Positions 23,620-35,985 of a stretch of 64,000 bases of DNA are shown one piece after another. Location of the stretch: assembly GCA_951799425.1 (NCBI GenBank), contig OX637399.1, positions 13,322,501 to 13,386,500 on the forward strand. The letters are read 5' to 3'. A model generated the notes under the pieces. That model ran no database searches and was not told the DNA's origin. It saw only the letters and a list, made by a program, of their open reading frames with translations. The translations under genes were made by a program, and so were the position numbers. The DNA is from Ilex aquifolium. Taxonomy: Eukaryota > Streptophyta > Magnoliopsida > Aquifoliales > Aquifoliaceae. How positions within the stretch are numbered: the first letter of the stretch is position 1; the number at the start of each line of letters is the position of its first letter.

Positions 23620-25246
23620 GGAAGAAAGTAAAGCAATATGCAAGACTATGATCTTCAAGCTTCATCGAAAGAAGTAGATCCTTGTACTAGATAGAGATTT
23701 AGGATGTATGCATAAGAGTTGAGATTAGTTTACAATTCTTTTGTTCAATGGTTTTGAGTTGTAATATTAATTTCTAACTTGTGTGTTTTGTCATCAAATT
23801 GCCAAAGGGGGAGATTGTTAGATCATATTAATTTTGTGGAGCCATTGTAAAATCTCAACCTATTCTATGGTCATGATGCTATCAAGTTCAAAATTCGAAA
23901 ATGTCATTGAAGGAGGAGATCAAGCGTCAAAATTATATCAGTCAACCTCCGTAGGCACCTTCATACTTAGGACAAAGGTAATGACCTAGGCACATTAAAT
24001 GAACACTTAGTTAATTTAACTTAGGATGATTATGATGAAAATAGAATTGGAAGCAATCCGATTATGACTCCTACGTAATTTTAAAAATAATTTTTTTTCT
24101 AAAATACTTTGTGTTTTGAAAATATAGTTTGAGTCACAATCAGACCCCTCTTTGAGCAACACCCTTTAGTTCTCAAGAAGATAATTTTTTGCAAGGTTTT
24201 ATGCTTAAAAACCTATAGGGACTGATATATGCTCGCTAGCATTCGCTAGAGCTGTCTCTTTATGACTTAGGGAAGGAAATGGGAAAAGACCGCAGAAGGC
24301 AACATAGGGCTCGCTCTATGAGCTCACTCGGGCGATCTCATAGTCGCCCAAGTAGTGTCCATGGTCACTCGAGTGGTGCTACCTTAGTCGTATCTCAAAT
24401 GTTATTTTCACTCTAGTGACAACCACCCTATAACTGCCCTCCTGCCGATCGAGCGGTCGTTTGTGAATCTAAGTTTTCTTATTTACTAAAACTACCCTTA
24501 TTTCAAAGAGATAAATTCATTCCTCTATTTTGAGAGCTTCCACCACAACCTAGATCCCTTAGATTCAAAGGCTACCACTAGTGATTCTACCAACCTCACA
24601 AATCGGTGTTGAAGAACTTGTTTGTCGACAAACCATTGGTGTGTGCATACCGAGGGCTGTTGCGCGCCAATAATCACTTGAGACCTAGATGATCCGTACG
24701 GCAGGGAGGTCCAAGTGAAGTTGCACCAGATGTTAGAGAGGGACTTTCAGCGGAGAGACATAGCAAAAAAAGGAGCATCTAACCATGGTATTGGTTGAGG
24801 TATAAGTTTCGAGTACTTGCATGTTGACTTGGAGAGTAGTGAATTGGGCTTTGGTGAACTGAGAAGGTTCTAAGCAATTTTTTTTCGATGAGGGTTTTTC
24901 ATGTCAATAAATTGCTTGTGTTCTTTATTGTTTATCACATACACTTGCATTTGTTAGCACACACGTGCACTATATGTTTGTGGATTTCATTGACTAATTA
25001 TTCATCCATACATAGTTGTGTATTGGGTTTGGGGATTGGGATCAACGTAGGATTTATTATGAGTGAATTAATTGAATATTAATTTAATCAATCATCATGT
25101 GTGTTAAGGTTTGTAGTGACTAAAGGGTTTCTCATCGTTAAATTTTGCATTTGATTGAGAAGAGGTCATTGTTTTAGATATAGGTTTTAATTGGCAATCA
25201 ATTTGGGCTAAAATTAAAAAACCTATTCACCCGCCCCCTCTCTAGG
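23620..25246 (+). mobile_element. SIRE-type Copia remnant: internal tail, PPT and truncated LTR
   Basis: The signature 'gccaaagggggagat' at 23801-23815, followed by TGTTAGATC at 23816, is the usual polypurine tract and LTR start of SIRE/Maximus-type Ty1/copia elements. The LTR runs to about 25246 and includes the 'cctattcacccgccccctc' block typical of the 3' part of such LTRs. It then joins the Tat repeat block at 'aggtatagtg', so its end is lost. No Copia pol is present. Confidence 0.65.
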
Positions 25247-28200
25247 TATAGTGTCTTGGTCTTCCCGTGTATAATGGTGAGGGAAGATCCATATCGGATT
25301 CCTTCCTAGAAAAAAAATAAAAAAACTAAAAAGCCAAAAAGCTTTCTTGAGAGTACCCCAAAGCGCACTTAGCTGGATTCAGTTTCATTGGGTATTTCCT
25401 TAGGGTTCTGAATGCGTCATCTAGGTGAGCTTCGTGATATTTCCTAATCTAGCTCTTCAACCAACATGTCATTAACACAGACCTCCATGGTTTTTCAAAT
25501 CTGATCTTTAAGATTATATTGACTGGGCATTTGTATATAGCTCTAGCGTCCTTCAAACCAAATTGCATCACCTATTAGTAGTACTGCCCCAACTCGATGA
25601 CGACAGATGACTTCGCTTGATCATAAGGATGCATGCAAATCTTGTTGTAGCCTGAGAATGCATCTACAAAGCTTAAGAGCTGGAACCCAACTGTAGCATC
25701 TACTAGAATGTAAATCCTTGGCAGAGGGAAATAATATTTTGGACAAGACTTGTTATGGTCTGTGAAATCTTTGTAGAGCCTCAATTTTCCTTTCTTTTTT
25801 TTTTTGACCAATACCATGTTTGCCAACCACTTTGGATAATGGAATTCTCTGATAGATCTGGCCTATAAAATTTTGTCCACCTCTTCCATAATTGCTTTAG
25901 CCCTCTCTACGACAAATGCCATCATCTTCTATTCGATTGGTTTAAACACCATCATCTAGGGATCAATTCTAGGCATGTCTTCATGACTCCTAGTGCACAC
26001 ATCTATGTTTTCATGTAAGAATCTTTTGATTTTGTTTCTAACGTCAGCGGGGAGCTTGTACCCATATATGTTACTGTACTCTAGCTCTCACCTAGTGTTA
26101 TTCGAATTAACTACAAAATTGGATGAGCTCTACTTTCCTCCTCGGGGTCTCTTGAGTCGATGTTCTACACTTGAGATGTCTATATAATTTGGCCTTTCTT
26201 GGTTGAAGCCCCATAATAGACCTTGCCGATAGCCTGATCATGTCTTATTCCCCCTTATTTCATTCTTTGTAGGGAATCGTAGGAGAAGGTGATACGTACA
26301 GGGGACTGCCCTCAAAGCATTAAGAATTGGGCACCCAAGGATAACATTATAAGCTAAGGGGCACTCCATTACCAAAAAGTCTACTAGATGGATAACCTGA
26401 TTGGGAGGTTTCCCTAAGGTGATAAGAATCAAAATTGCTCCCAAAGGATAATCTTTCTCCGTCGAAAAAAGGTATAGTTTCTTGGTCTTCCCGTGTATAA
26501 TGGTGAGGGAAGATCCATATCGGATTCCTTCCCAAATAAAAAATAAAAAAACTAAAAAGCCAAAGAGATTTCTTGAGAGTACCCCAAAAGCGCACTTAGC
26601 TGGATTCAGTTTCATTGGGTATTTCCTTAGGGTTCTGAATGCGTCATCTAGGTGAGCTTCGTGATATTTCCTAATCTAGCTCTTCAACCAACATGTCATT
26701 AACACAGACCTCCATGGTTTTTCAAATCAGATCTTCAAAGATTATATTGACTGGGCATTTGTATATAGCTCTAGCGTCCTTCAAAACAAATTGCATCACC
26801 TATTAGTAGTACTACCCCAACTCGGTGACGATAGATGACTTCGCTTGATCATAAGGATGCATGCAGATCTTGTTATAGACTGAGAATGCATCAAAAAAGC
26901 TTAAGAGTTGGAACCCAACTGTAGCATCTACTAGAATGTAAATCCTTGGCAGAGGGAAATAATCTTTTGGACAAGACTTGTTATGGTCTGTGAAATCTTT
27001 GCAGAGCCTCAATTTTCCTTCTTTTTTTTTACCAATACCATGTTTGCCAACCACTTTGGATAATGGAATTCTCTGATAGATCTGGCCTATAAAAGTTTGT
27101 CCACCTCTTCCATAATCGCTTTAGCCCTCTCTCCGACAAATGCCATCATCTTCTATTCGATTGGTTTAAACACTATCATCTAGGGATCAATTCTAGGCAT
27201 GTCTTCATGAATCCTAGTGCACACATCTATGTTTTCACGTAAGAATCTTTTGATTTTGTTTCTAACGTGAGTGGGGAGCTTGTACCCATATATGTTATTG
27301 TATTCTTGCTCTCACCTAGTGTTATTCGAATTAACTACTCAATTGGATTAGCTCTACTTTCCTCCTCGGGGTCTCTTGAGTCGATGTTCTACACTTGAGA
27401 TGTCTATATAATTTGGCCTTTCTTGGTTGAAGCCCCATAATAGACCTTGCCGATAGCCTAATCATGTCTTACTCCCCCTTATTTCATTCTTTGTAGGGAA
27501 TCATAGGAGAAGGTGATACGTACAGGGGACTGCCCTCAAAGCATTAAGAATTGGGCGCCCAAGGATAACATTATAAGCTAAGGGGCACTCCATTACCAAA
27601 AAGTCTACTAGATGGATAACCTGATTGGGAGGTTCCCTAGGGTGATAAGAATCAAAATTGCTCCCAAAGGATAATCTTTCTCCGTCGAAAAAAGGTATAG
27701 TGTCTTGGCCTTCCCGTGTATAATGGTGAGGGAAGATCCATATCGGATTCCTTCCCAGAAAAAAAAATAAAAAAACTAAAAAGCCAAAAAGCTTTCTAAA
27801 GAGTACCCCAAAAGCGCACTTAGTTGGATTCAGTTTCATTGGGTATTTCCTTAGGGTTCTGAATGCGTCATCTAGGTGAGCTTCGTGATATTTCATAATC
27901 TAGCTCTTCAACCAACATGTCATTAACACAGACCTCCATGGTTTGTCAAATCAGATCTTCAAAGATTATATTGACTGGGCATTTGTATATAGCTTTAGCG
28001 TTCTTCAAACCAGATTGCATCACCTATTAGTAGTACTGCCCCAACTCGGTGACGACAGATGTCTTCGCTTGATCATTTGGATGCATGCAGATCTTGTTAT
28101 AGCCTGAGAATGCATCCACAAAACTTAAGAGCTGGAACCCAACTGTAGCATCTACTAGAATGCCAATCCTTGGCAGAGGGAAATAATATTTTGGACAAGA

Positions 28201-30026
28201 CTTGTTATGGTCTGTGAAATCTTTACAGAGCCTCAATTTTCCTTGTTTTTTTTTACCAATACCATGTTTGCCAACCACTTTGGATAATGGACTTCTCTGA
28301 TAGATTTGGCCTATAAAATTTTGTCCACCTCCTTCATAATTGCTTTAGCCCTCTCTGCTAAAAATGCCATCATCTTCTATTCGATTGGTTTAAACACCAT
28401 CATCTAGGGATCAATTCTAGGCATGTCTTCATGAATTCAAGTGAACACATATATGTTTTCACATAAGAATCTTTCGATTTTGTTTCTAACGTGAGTGGGA
28501 GCTTGTACCCATATATGTTACTATACTCTAGCTCTCACCTAGTGTTATTCGAATTAACTACTAAATTGGATGAGCTCTACTTTCCTCCTCGGGGTCTCCT
28601 GAGTCGATGTTCTACACTTGAGATGTCTATATTAGTTGGCCTTTCTTGGTCGAAGCCCCATAATAGACCTTGCCCACAGCATGATCATGTTTTATTCCCC
28701 CTTATTTCATTCTTTGTAGGGAATCGTAGGAGAAGGTGATACGTACAGGGGACTCCCCTCAGAGCATTAGGAATTGGGCTCCCAAGGATAACATTATAAG
28801 CTAAGGGGCACTCGATTACCGAAAAAGTCTACTAGATGGATAACCAGATTGGGAGGTTTCCCTAGGGTGATAAGAATCAAAATTGCTCTCAAAGGATAAT
28901 CTTTCTCCATCGAAAAAAGTTATAGTGTACCCCAAAAGGGCACTTAGCTGGATTCAATTTCATTGGGTACTTCCTTAGGGTTCTGAAAGAGTCATCTAGG
29001 TGAGCATCGTAATCTTTCATAATCTAGCTCTTCAACCAACATGTCATTAACACAGACCTCCATGGTTTTTCAAATCAGAACTTTAAAGATTTTATTGACT
29101 GGGCATTTGTATATAGCTCTAGCATTCTTCAAACCAAATTGCATCACCTATTAGCAGTACTGCCCCAACTCGGTGACGACAGATGTCTTCGCTTGATCAT
29201 TTGGATGCATGCAGATCTTGTTATAGCCTGAGAATGCATCCACAAAGCTTAAGAGCTGGAACCCAACTGTAGCATCGACTAGAATGTCAATCCTTGGACA
29301 AGACTTGTTATGGTGTATGAAATCTTTACTGAGCCTCAATTTTCCTTATTTTTTTTTTTTTTTTGACCAATACCATGTTTGCCAACCACTTTGGATAATG
29401 CACTTCTCTGATAGATCTGGCCAAAAAATTTGTCCACCTCTTCCATAATTGCTTTAGCCCTCTCTGCGACAAATGCCATCATCTTCTATTCGATTGGTTT
29501 AAACACCATCATCTAGGGATCAATTCTAGGCATGTCTTCATGACTCCAAGTGAACACATCTATGTTTTCACGTAAGAATCTTTCGATTTTGTTTCTAACG
29601 TGAGTGGGGAACTTGTACCCATATATGTTACTATAATCTAGCTCTCACCTAGTGTTATTCGAATTAACTACTCAATTGGATGAGCTCTACTTTCCTCCTC
29701 GGGGTCTCTTGAGTCGATGTTCTACACTTGAGATGTCTATATTATTTGGCCTTTCTTGGTTGAAGCCCTATAATAGACCTTGCCCATAGCCTGATCATGT
29801 CTTATTCCCCCTTATTTCATTCTTTGTAGGGAATCGTAGGAGAAGGTGATACGTACAGGGGACTACCCTCAAAGCATTAAGAATTGGGCACCCAAGGATA
29901 ACATTATAAGCTAAGGGTCACTCCATTACCAAAAAGTCTACTAGATGAATAACCTGATTGGGAGGTTTCCCTAGGGTGATAAGAATCAAAATTGCTCTCA
30001 AAGGATTATCTTTCTCCATCGAAAAA
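25247..30026 (-). repeat. Four tandem copies of a ~1.22-kb Tat protease-RT segment
   Basis: Units start at the TATAG sites 25247, 26473, 27696 and 28921. The first three are 1223-1226 bp; the fourth is about 120 bp shorter, lacking the segment after TATAGTGT. Each unit, read on the minus strand, encodes the end of a protease domain (CPLAYNVILG(R/C)PILNALRAV), a linker (REVHYPKWLAN), and the RT start ((C)PK(D/Y)YFPLPRI, VDAFSGYNKI). It also carries the RT catalytic region as CVND, where Tat elements read YVDD, and a KLNP(A/T)KCAFGV block. Frameshifts and stops occur in every unit. This is a Tat-lineage Ty3/gypsy element whose middle was amplified after RT inactivation. Confidence 0.88.
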
Positions 30027-31834
30027 TTGACTGCTCTATTGGGCTTGAGGTTGTGTTTTCAAATATCCAACTGGTCGAAGGCACTAACGAAGATTATATC
30101 TATTGAACTACCACTGTCTATCAAGACTCTTCACACGGTGTGGTTCAATGCAATTATAGAAATTACTAGAGGATCATCATGTGGGAAGCAAACTCCCATG
30201 AGGTCCTCCTCTATAAAAGTAATAGGTGAGGTCATTCAAAGCACCTTCCCCGGATGTACTAGACCGACCTCTTCAATGTCAAAATGAGCTCTCCTTGCAT
30301 AAGCTCTCCTAGCAAAGCTGCTTTCTCCTCCAGTTGCTAACCTTCTAGAGATCACCTTTACTTCTATTACGGGTCACTAATGTTCGCTAGCTTCTTGTGG
30401 TATATCTCTATCATCTCTTCAGTTCCTATCGATAAACCTCCCTAAATGGCCTCATCAAATCAATTCTTCTATCGGGTCCTTCAAAGTGATACAATCCATT
30501 ACATCATGTTCATGGTTTTGATGAAAGCGACAATACTTGCCCCTAGCTCATTTGTGAGAGGGAGTTTTGACTTTTTCGGGCCACTTGAATACATTATCAT
30601 CATGTACTTGAAAGATGACATGTTCTACCTAGGTATTCAAAGGAATGTATCCCTGAAACCTGTTTGGTGGGAAATAAGGTCCTAGCCTCTCCTTTGCTGG
30701 TACATAATTAGTCCTTCCTTTCTTTGAAGAGTTAGCTTTGTCAGGCTTATTCTGATCCTTTTGCTTCTTCTTTGAGGACTGATCCTCACCTCCTTTCCTA
30801 GCATTTAAGGCATCCTCCGCATTGATATTGCTCTAAGCTATGTACAGAAGCTATGCCATATTTGTAGGTGGAGCCTTGGATAACGAGAATAAGAATCTAG
30901 AGCGTTGTAACACTCCCATGAAGGCAGTCAGAGCTACCTTGTCATCTATATTATCGATTTACAATAATTCCTCTATGAATCTTGCCATGAATACTTGAAG
31001 CGATTCACCTTTAGCCTGCTTAAGGTTTAGCTAGTAGGTGGCAGGTTTCTTGTGAGTTCTTCATCCAATGACATGAGAAAGAAAAGGCGTGTTCAATTCT
31101 ACAAAAAAACCCAATAGACCTAAGGGGACCTTGTTAATGCAAGGGCGAGTTGTTCCTTAGAGCGTAGTCAGGAAAGCTCAGCACATGATCTGGTCAGGAA
31201 CGTTGTGCAGTAGCATAAGAGACTTGTAAGTCTCCCGATAATCCAAGGGATCCATCTTTCCATTGAAATTGTCAATGGTTAGCAATTTGAACTTTGAGGG
31301 CAATGGATAGTGCATGACATCATGCGATAATGGGGACCCCAAACGCTAAACCAAGGTTTCTATAGCTTTGATTGTATTCAACACATCCCTAATATATCAT
31401 TGACTTCCTTGAATTTTTGATCCAAGGAATTGTCCTCCTCTTATTGGGGAGTGTCATTGTGGCTATGTTCATCTCTTACGTCCCTTGCCTAATTGCGATG
31501 TTTGTCTTATGAGTGAGTGACCTATTGAGGAAGTTGACTTGCAATAATTTACAACATTTGTTGGGTTTGCTGAGCCAGTCCTTTGATTGTATTGTTCATT
31601 TTATTGTTGTTCCATTCCAAGTCAAGCACTCTTTAGGTCTCATATCACTTATTGGCTCTAGGGGACTCTCGATCATGATTGTCTTCGTCAGGAATTTCTT
31701 GGAAATGTTGTTCTCTTGGAGAATTATATTTGGCAACATCTATTGATCTAGTAGTCACCATCCACAGTCGTTCTTTTTAATAAAATTGTGAGTCACTAAA
31801 AGTTCCCAGTTTATTCCCATAGACGACGCCAAAC
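30027..31834 (-). pseudogene. gag: Tat-lineage Gag and protease start (decayed)
   Basis: Reading the minus strand in shifting frames gives a clear Gag. After the PBS come a FLSHVIG-like block, QAKGESLQVFMARFIEEL and VALTAFMGVL. A Lys-rich KGGEDQSSKKKQKDQ linker follows. The last part is the atypical zinc knuckle YCRFHQNHEHDVMDC around 30530, a variant typical of the Tat group. Several stops interrupt it. The protease-RT block (25247-30026) follows directly, as expected for gag-pol. Confidence 0.75.
31817..31834 (-). other. Primer binding site of the Tat element
   Basis: The minus strand reads TTTGGCGTCGTCTATGGG, close to the TTGGCGCCGTCTGTGGG type found in Tat/Retand elements. It lies immediately downstream of the LTR end. 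Confidence 0.6.
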
Positions 31835-32516
31835 TGTTGTTGCAAAATTTGTCTCAAGCTTTATGCAAGTTGAATCGATATTTGTCCTCCTTGCCGGCTT
31901 TCCAATGGACTTTGTTATGTTTTTTTTATGGCTAGAATGGGCTCCTCAGGGCTTCAGATGAGGTTTTCGCAATCTGGCTAACTTGAAAAAAGTCGAAGAA
32001 CAGAGGGGAGCAGCTCCGGAGCTCGACCCTCTGATGTTTGAGTTAGTATTTGCTGTAAAGTTACAAAGGAATATAATGGAACAGAAATTGTGTACCTTGG
32101 ACGTTTTCCTTGGCTCCCCTTTATAGTTGATTTGGATTAGTAGTTGTCTGAGACTGGACTCTAGGCTTCATCATTTATTTCAGGGAGACATGGTTCCATC
32201 ATCTATTGTAGCAGGTAGGCGAGTCTCCTTCTTGTGGAGGAGTCTCTAAAATCTCATATATGCTAATAAGGAGGCTGAGACTTCTCTCGAACGAGGGGTC
32301 TTAGCCCTTTTCGCTCCAGTCATGAGCTGCTGACTTCGATTAGGGGGTCCTTTGACTTTCAAATTGTAAGTAACCTTATCCTGCGTTTTCTCTTTGTGAG
32401 CCTGTTAGGTGAGGCAAAGTTGATTACTAGGATTGACCATGCTTGAAGCTTTTTCTATTCACTCCAGATTTTACCTCCTACTTCAACGGTAACATTCAAG
32501 ACAGGCAGCCTCTATC
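31835..32516 (-). repeat. Probable 5' LTR of the Tat element
   Basis: It lies between the PBS and a TGATAGAGGC start at 32516 (minus), giving TG...CA ends and about 680 bp. There is no second LTR to compare with, so the outer boundary is a guess. Confidence 0.4.
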
Positions 32517-33097
32517 AGAGTTTTCCCGATGGTGTATTTAATTTTTCCCATATCAAGAAGCTTACATGATCAACTTCCTTCTTCTCTGTCATTGTCCAAG
32601 GCTTAATGATCTCCTTCTCTTCAATTGGAAAAAATAAAAAATACCCTTCAAGTTATGCATTTGAGAAATGACCAAGGGGAAAAGTGAAAAATTGAAACCC
32701 ATTGTAGCTATAAGAATGAGCTACAAAGAGATGAACTGTTAAGGCATAAAACATATTCCAAAATAATTATAGTCTCACGTAGGCTAAATCAGAATTGAGA
32801 CTTCTATCTGATTATGTGGAACGCACATTTAAACTTGGATCAGTACTATTCAACCTTGATTATATACATGAATCTCTAATGTAGCCCAAACCACCTCTCA
32901 ACAAGTGATCACATAATTGGTTTTCTCTCTTTGGCATTGTTAAAATAGTTTTATTGTAATTTATATGGAGGATAAGTAATTATACCAGTTGTGCTTTCGA
33001 ATGACCCTGGTAATATCTTGAACATCAATTTGGGAATACAAGAAATTGAGGAGACCCATGCCGAAAAGAAGTAACTGGTATGGAAGACAAATAGTAA
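32517..33097. other. Unassigned, no gene recognised
   Basis: AT-rich. A minus-strand frame around 32510-32640 (IEEKEIIKPW, SFLIWEKLNTPSGK) is open but not recognised. Nothing else was seen. Confidence 0.3.
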
Positions 33098-33225
33098 TTT
33101 TTTTTTTTTTTTTTTTGAACCCAAAAATTTGGATCATTTCTCAATTTGTACGTGTCATCTTTACGCAAAGGTCATGCTAATCATTTCTGTATCGTTTCAA
33201 TGTTATCAGATGTCTCCACAGGGAC
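33098..33225 (-). pseudogene. U6 spliceosomal snRNA retropseudogene with poly(A) tail
   Basis: The minus strand from 33225 to 33123 (103 nt) aligns end to end with plant U6 snRNA. It starts GTCCCT, has the ACGATACAGA and ATTAGCATG blocks, GATGACACG, and ends in CCAAATTTTT. About 16 of 103 positions differ, mostly C-to-T or G-to-A. No plant upstream element (RTCCCACATCG) and no correctly placed TATA box precede it. The 3' end is followed on the minus strand by a short linker and 19 A (33116-33098). That pattern indicates LINE-type retroposition of a U6 RNA rather than a working gene. No target duplication was evident. Confidence 0.9.
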
Positions 33226-33329
33226 ATACTATATATTCAATGCACAGTGTATTTATGTATTCAATTTATGCCAATGGGGGATAAAACTAGCTCTCTTGTA
33301 TTGGTTAAGGAAAAATTAAGTATTCATCT

Positions 33330-33957
33330 ATGAAGCATGGATACTTTATTGAGGTCGGCGTATCCATATTGGATACCGTATCGGATACGATACTCATCGG
33401 ATATTCGAGGATATGTATCCGATACACCTCCTACATATCCGATAATAATTAAATATTAGGATATTTTATATTTTTGTGTTCAAGTAATATATATAATTTT
33501 TTACTTGAATTTTTAACATTTCCTTTCAAATTCACATACCATACAATACATTAACAAAAATTCATACTACTTCAAAGACACATGAATATTTTTTAAGTAT
33601 TATTTACAATTACATGTCAACAAAATATAAAATAAATCTATTACATTATAGTCTGAGCAAAAATTATTTTTAAATAAACTGACTCGGTAAATATTAGTTT
33701 GATTCTTTTAATTAATCACCTCACGTTGTGAATATACCATAGTGATACGATATATATTTTCTTGAAATTAAAAATAATTACTAATTTTCCTTATTATGTT
33801 AAAGAACTACCAAAATATATAAATATTAAACTGGTTGAAAATAATAAAAATATTAAATATATCTTATTATAATCGTATCATATTTTTTTAGATTTTGTCG
33901 TATCGTCGCATCCGTATCGTATCGTACCCGTATCTCATATCCGTATCCATATTTCAT
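33330..33957. repeat. GATAC/GTATC-rich dispersed repeat, copy 1 (possible MITE)
   Basis: The ends are imperfect inverted repeats: ATGAAGCATGGATAC at 33330 and GTATCCATATTTCAT at 33943-33957. Just inside both ends are short degenerate GATAC/GTATC repeats (33370-33430, 33895-33945). The AT-rich core matches 37599-38015. No coding capacity and no clear target duplication were seen. Confidence 0.6.
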
Positions 33958-35675
33958 ATGTATTCACACTTGTTTCCAACAGTCTAATGACGATCACAAT
34001 TATAGATAATATTAAAGTTGCTAATACAATTCTACAAGGATAACATCGGTATTAAATATTTTATTAAGATTATTATAATTAATCAAAATTTTTGACGTAT
34101 GTTGATATTTTATAGTAATATAAATATTTGTTTCGTTCTGCATCTTTTTTCTGTATTTTTTGTTACTTGTGCAAACCTTTTATATTTTCTTTACATTTTT
34201 CGTTTTGGATTTCACGTTGGCCGACTTAGTATTTTCTTTTGGCTATCTTTTGCCTCTTCTGTTGCAGTCATCAACCGTCACAGATAATAAGTGAGACCCA
34301 CTATAGGGATAAGGTGGGGGGTATTTTTATCCTTCGACATCTTTAGAAAACTCTCAGATCTCTACTAAGTCGTCACTTAGTCATTTAATTTATCTTACTG
34401 GGCGTGTGAGTGTTTTGATAGAGAGAGACACATCAAGAGAATTCTTTTAAACGAAGGCAAGCAGAAGAAAAATGAAATATCAAACAGTAATTTGTATCGA
34501 GAGCTAAAGCGGGGAGCCTATGCCAAAAAACAGTAAGCCTTGATCCACGAGTCCCTCACTTCCCAAGATCATACGTTTTTTTTTATTTTTTAGTGTTTTA
34601 ATTTCTTCCGCAGGACTACACTGCTCCGTAAATCTCTGCAGCTCCCTCTATATCATTCTTTTCACTTTCCTACAAGTTGCAATTGAATTGGACCCCTCCA
34701 TCTTGCCTTCAGTGGATATAAAATGTCCACAATATTGGAGAAGAATATCTATATCGGAATTATATACTGTTAGTCTCTCTCTCTCTCCTCTCTCACACAC
34801 ACACACCTACACACACTCGCACATTGAAATGTACACGAGAGACTATTTTCTGTATCCTTTTGCTGCACTTTTGAAAGATGTAGAAAACCGACAGCGGCAT
34901 AAAATATTTCCAACTTACTGTATTAGAAATTGAAAATATTATTTAAAAGTGACTCATTGCATAAATCCATTGTGGAGTCTAGGAATAGCCAGGTATAGTA
35001 GGATTACTTTTCGTGTGGAGAGTATCTCTCCTGACTTGAATTTGTGACTCTTTAATTATAATAACATAATATTACTACCTCAAACAGAAAATATTATATT
35101 CCGCATCATATTATTTTAGTATCATAGTTTCCCAATGATATAAGATTTTCCATGACTTCTGTTTTTGGCTTCTGTTTTTGGTAGTTGAGTTAGGAGGAGA
35201 AACAACGAAAGCAAAATCAGAATTTAACCGGGGCATGCATTCAGCCATTTCGTTTGTTGACATCTGTTTGTAATTTCCAAGACTCTTTTGAGTTCGAAGC
35301 AGAAATGTATGTATTATACATTCCTTTCACATAAATATCATGAACTTTATATAAACAACAGATAAAATTGTTCAATTAAGGCTCTTCTTGGTCGAGGCTT
35401 ATGCATTCCCTTGCTGATTTTCATTACACACATTCAGCTATATACTGATGAGTTTAAGTTGACCTAATTTTCCCTCCTAAATTTGTGGCACCTGTCGTAA
35501 AGAGAAGGATAGAAGAACCTTATCACTTACCCAATCTTACTGGGCCAAAAAAATAAGGTCCCTGTAAGAGCTGTCCACGTCGCCTCGATTGAAGATAATG
35601 CATCAATTTGCATTATTTCTACCAGTAATATACAAATCTATTCCATTACAGCCTCTTGCCCCTTCCGTTGAGTTT
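33958..35675. other. Host-like intergenic DNA upstream of MIR169
   Basis: No convincing ORF. A CT/CA microsatellite lies at about 34772-34810. The last several hundred bases are the presumed MIR169 promoter. Confidence 0.4.
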
Positions 35676-35682
35676 TATAAAA
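35676..35682 (+). promoter_or_regulatory. TATA box of MIR169
   Basis: TATAAAA in a C/T-rich context, about 193 bp upstream of the mature miR169 sequence. A start of transcription about 30 bp downstream (near 35708) would give a typical primary transcript. The assignment rests on position only. Confidence 0.55.
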
Positions 35683-35854
35683 GGCTCATCAATGCCCTCT
35701 TCTTTTTATCCTCTATTCCCTTTTACCATTCATTGCCTTGCATTTTTTTCCCTCCCATCAGCCATTACTCATCCCTGTCTCCTAGATGCTTGAAAGGGCA
35801 AGCAGTTTCTTTGATTGATTAAATCAACTCACCAATGGCCTTGCATGTAGGCAT

Positions 35855-35985
35855 AGATAAGTAGGGTGCAGCCAAGGATGACTTGCCGAATTTTTGTAGC
35901 ATCTGTCTTCCTTCAAATCATAGGGTTCAATTTGCGAAGATGAGTCGGCAAGTTGTCTTTGGCTACATGCTTCTTTCATTCCTCC
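35855..35985 (+). ncRNA. MIR169: MIR169 precursor hairpin
   Basis: miR169 represses NF-YA (CCAAT-box factor) mRNAs in plants. The 5' arm at 35869-35889 is a 21-mer with the miR169 core AGCCAAGGATGACTTGCC, ending GA. The 3' arm at 35947-35967 contains GGCAAGTTGTCTTTGGCTAC. It pairs with the mature strand using only wobbles and a few mismatches and leaves 2-nt 3' overhangs. The arms are separated by about 57 nt, and the stem extends weakly beyond the duplex (GTG/CAT, AAG/CTT). A TATA box lies upstream. The mature sequence appears unmutated, so the gene may be functional. The precursor ends given are approximate. Confidence 0.93.

Noticed and set aside
33098..33225. Functional U6 snRNA gene
   Set aside because: About 16 substitutions, no upstream element, no TATA at the right distance and a poly(A) tail.
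34688..34933. Plus-strand ORF of 81 codons upstream of MIR169
   Set aside because: It runs through a CT/CA microsatellite and shows no domain or coding bias.
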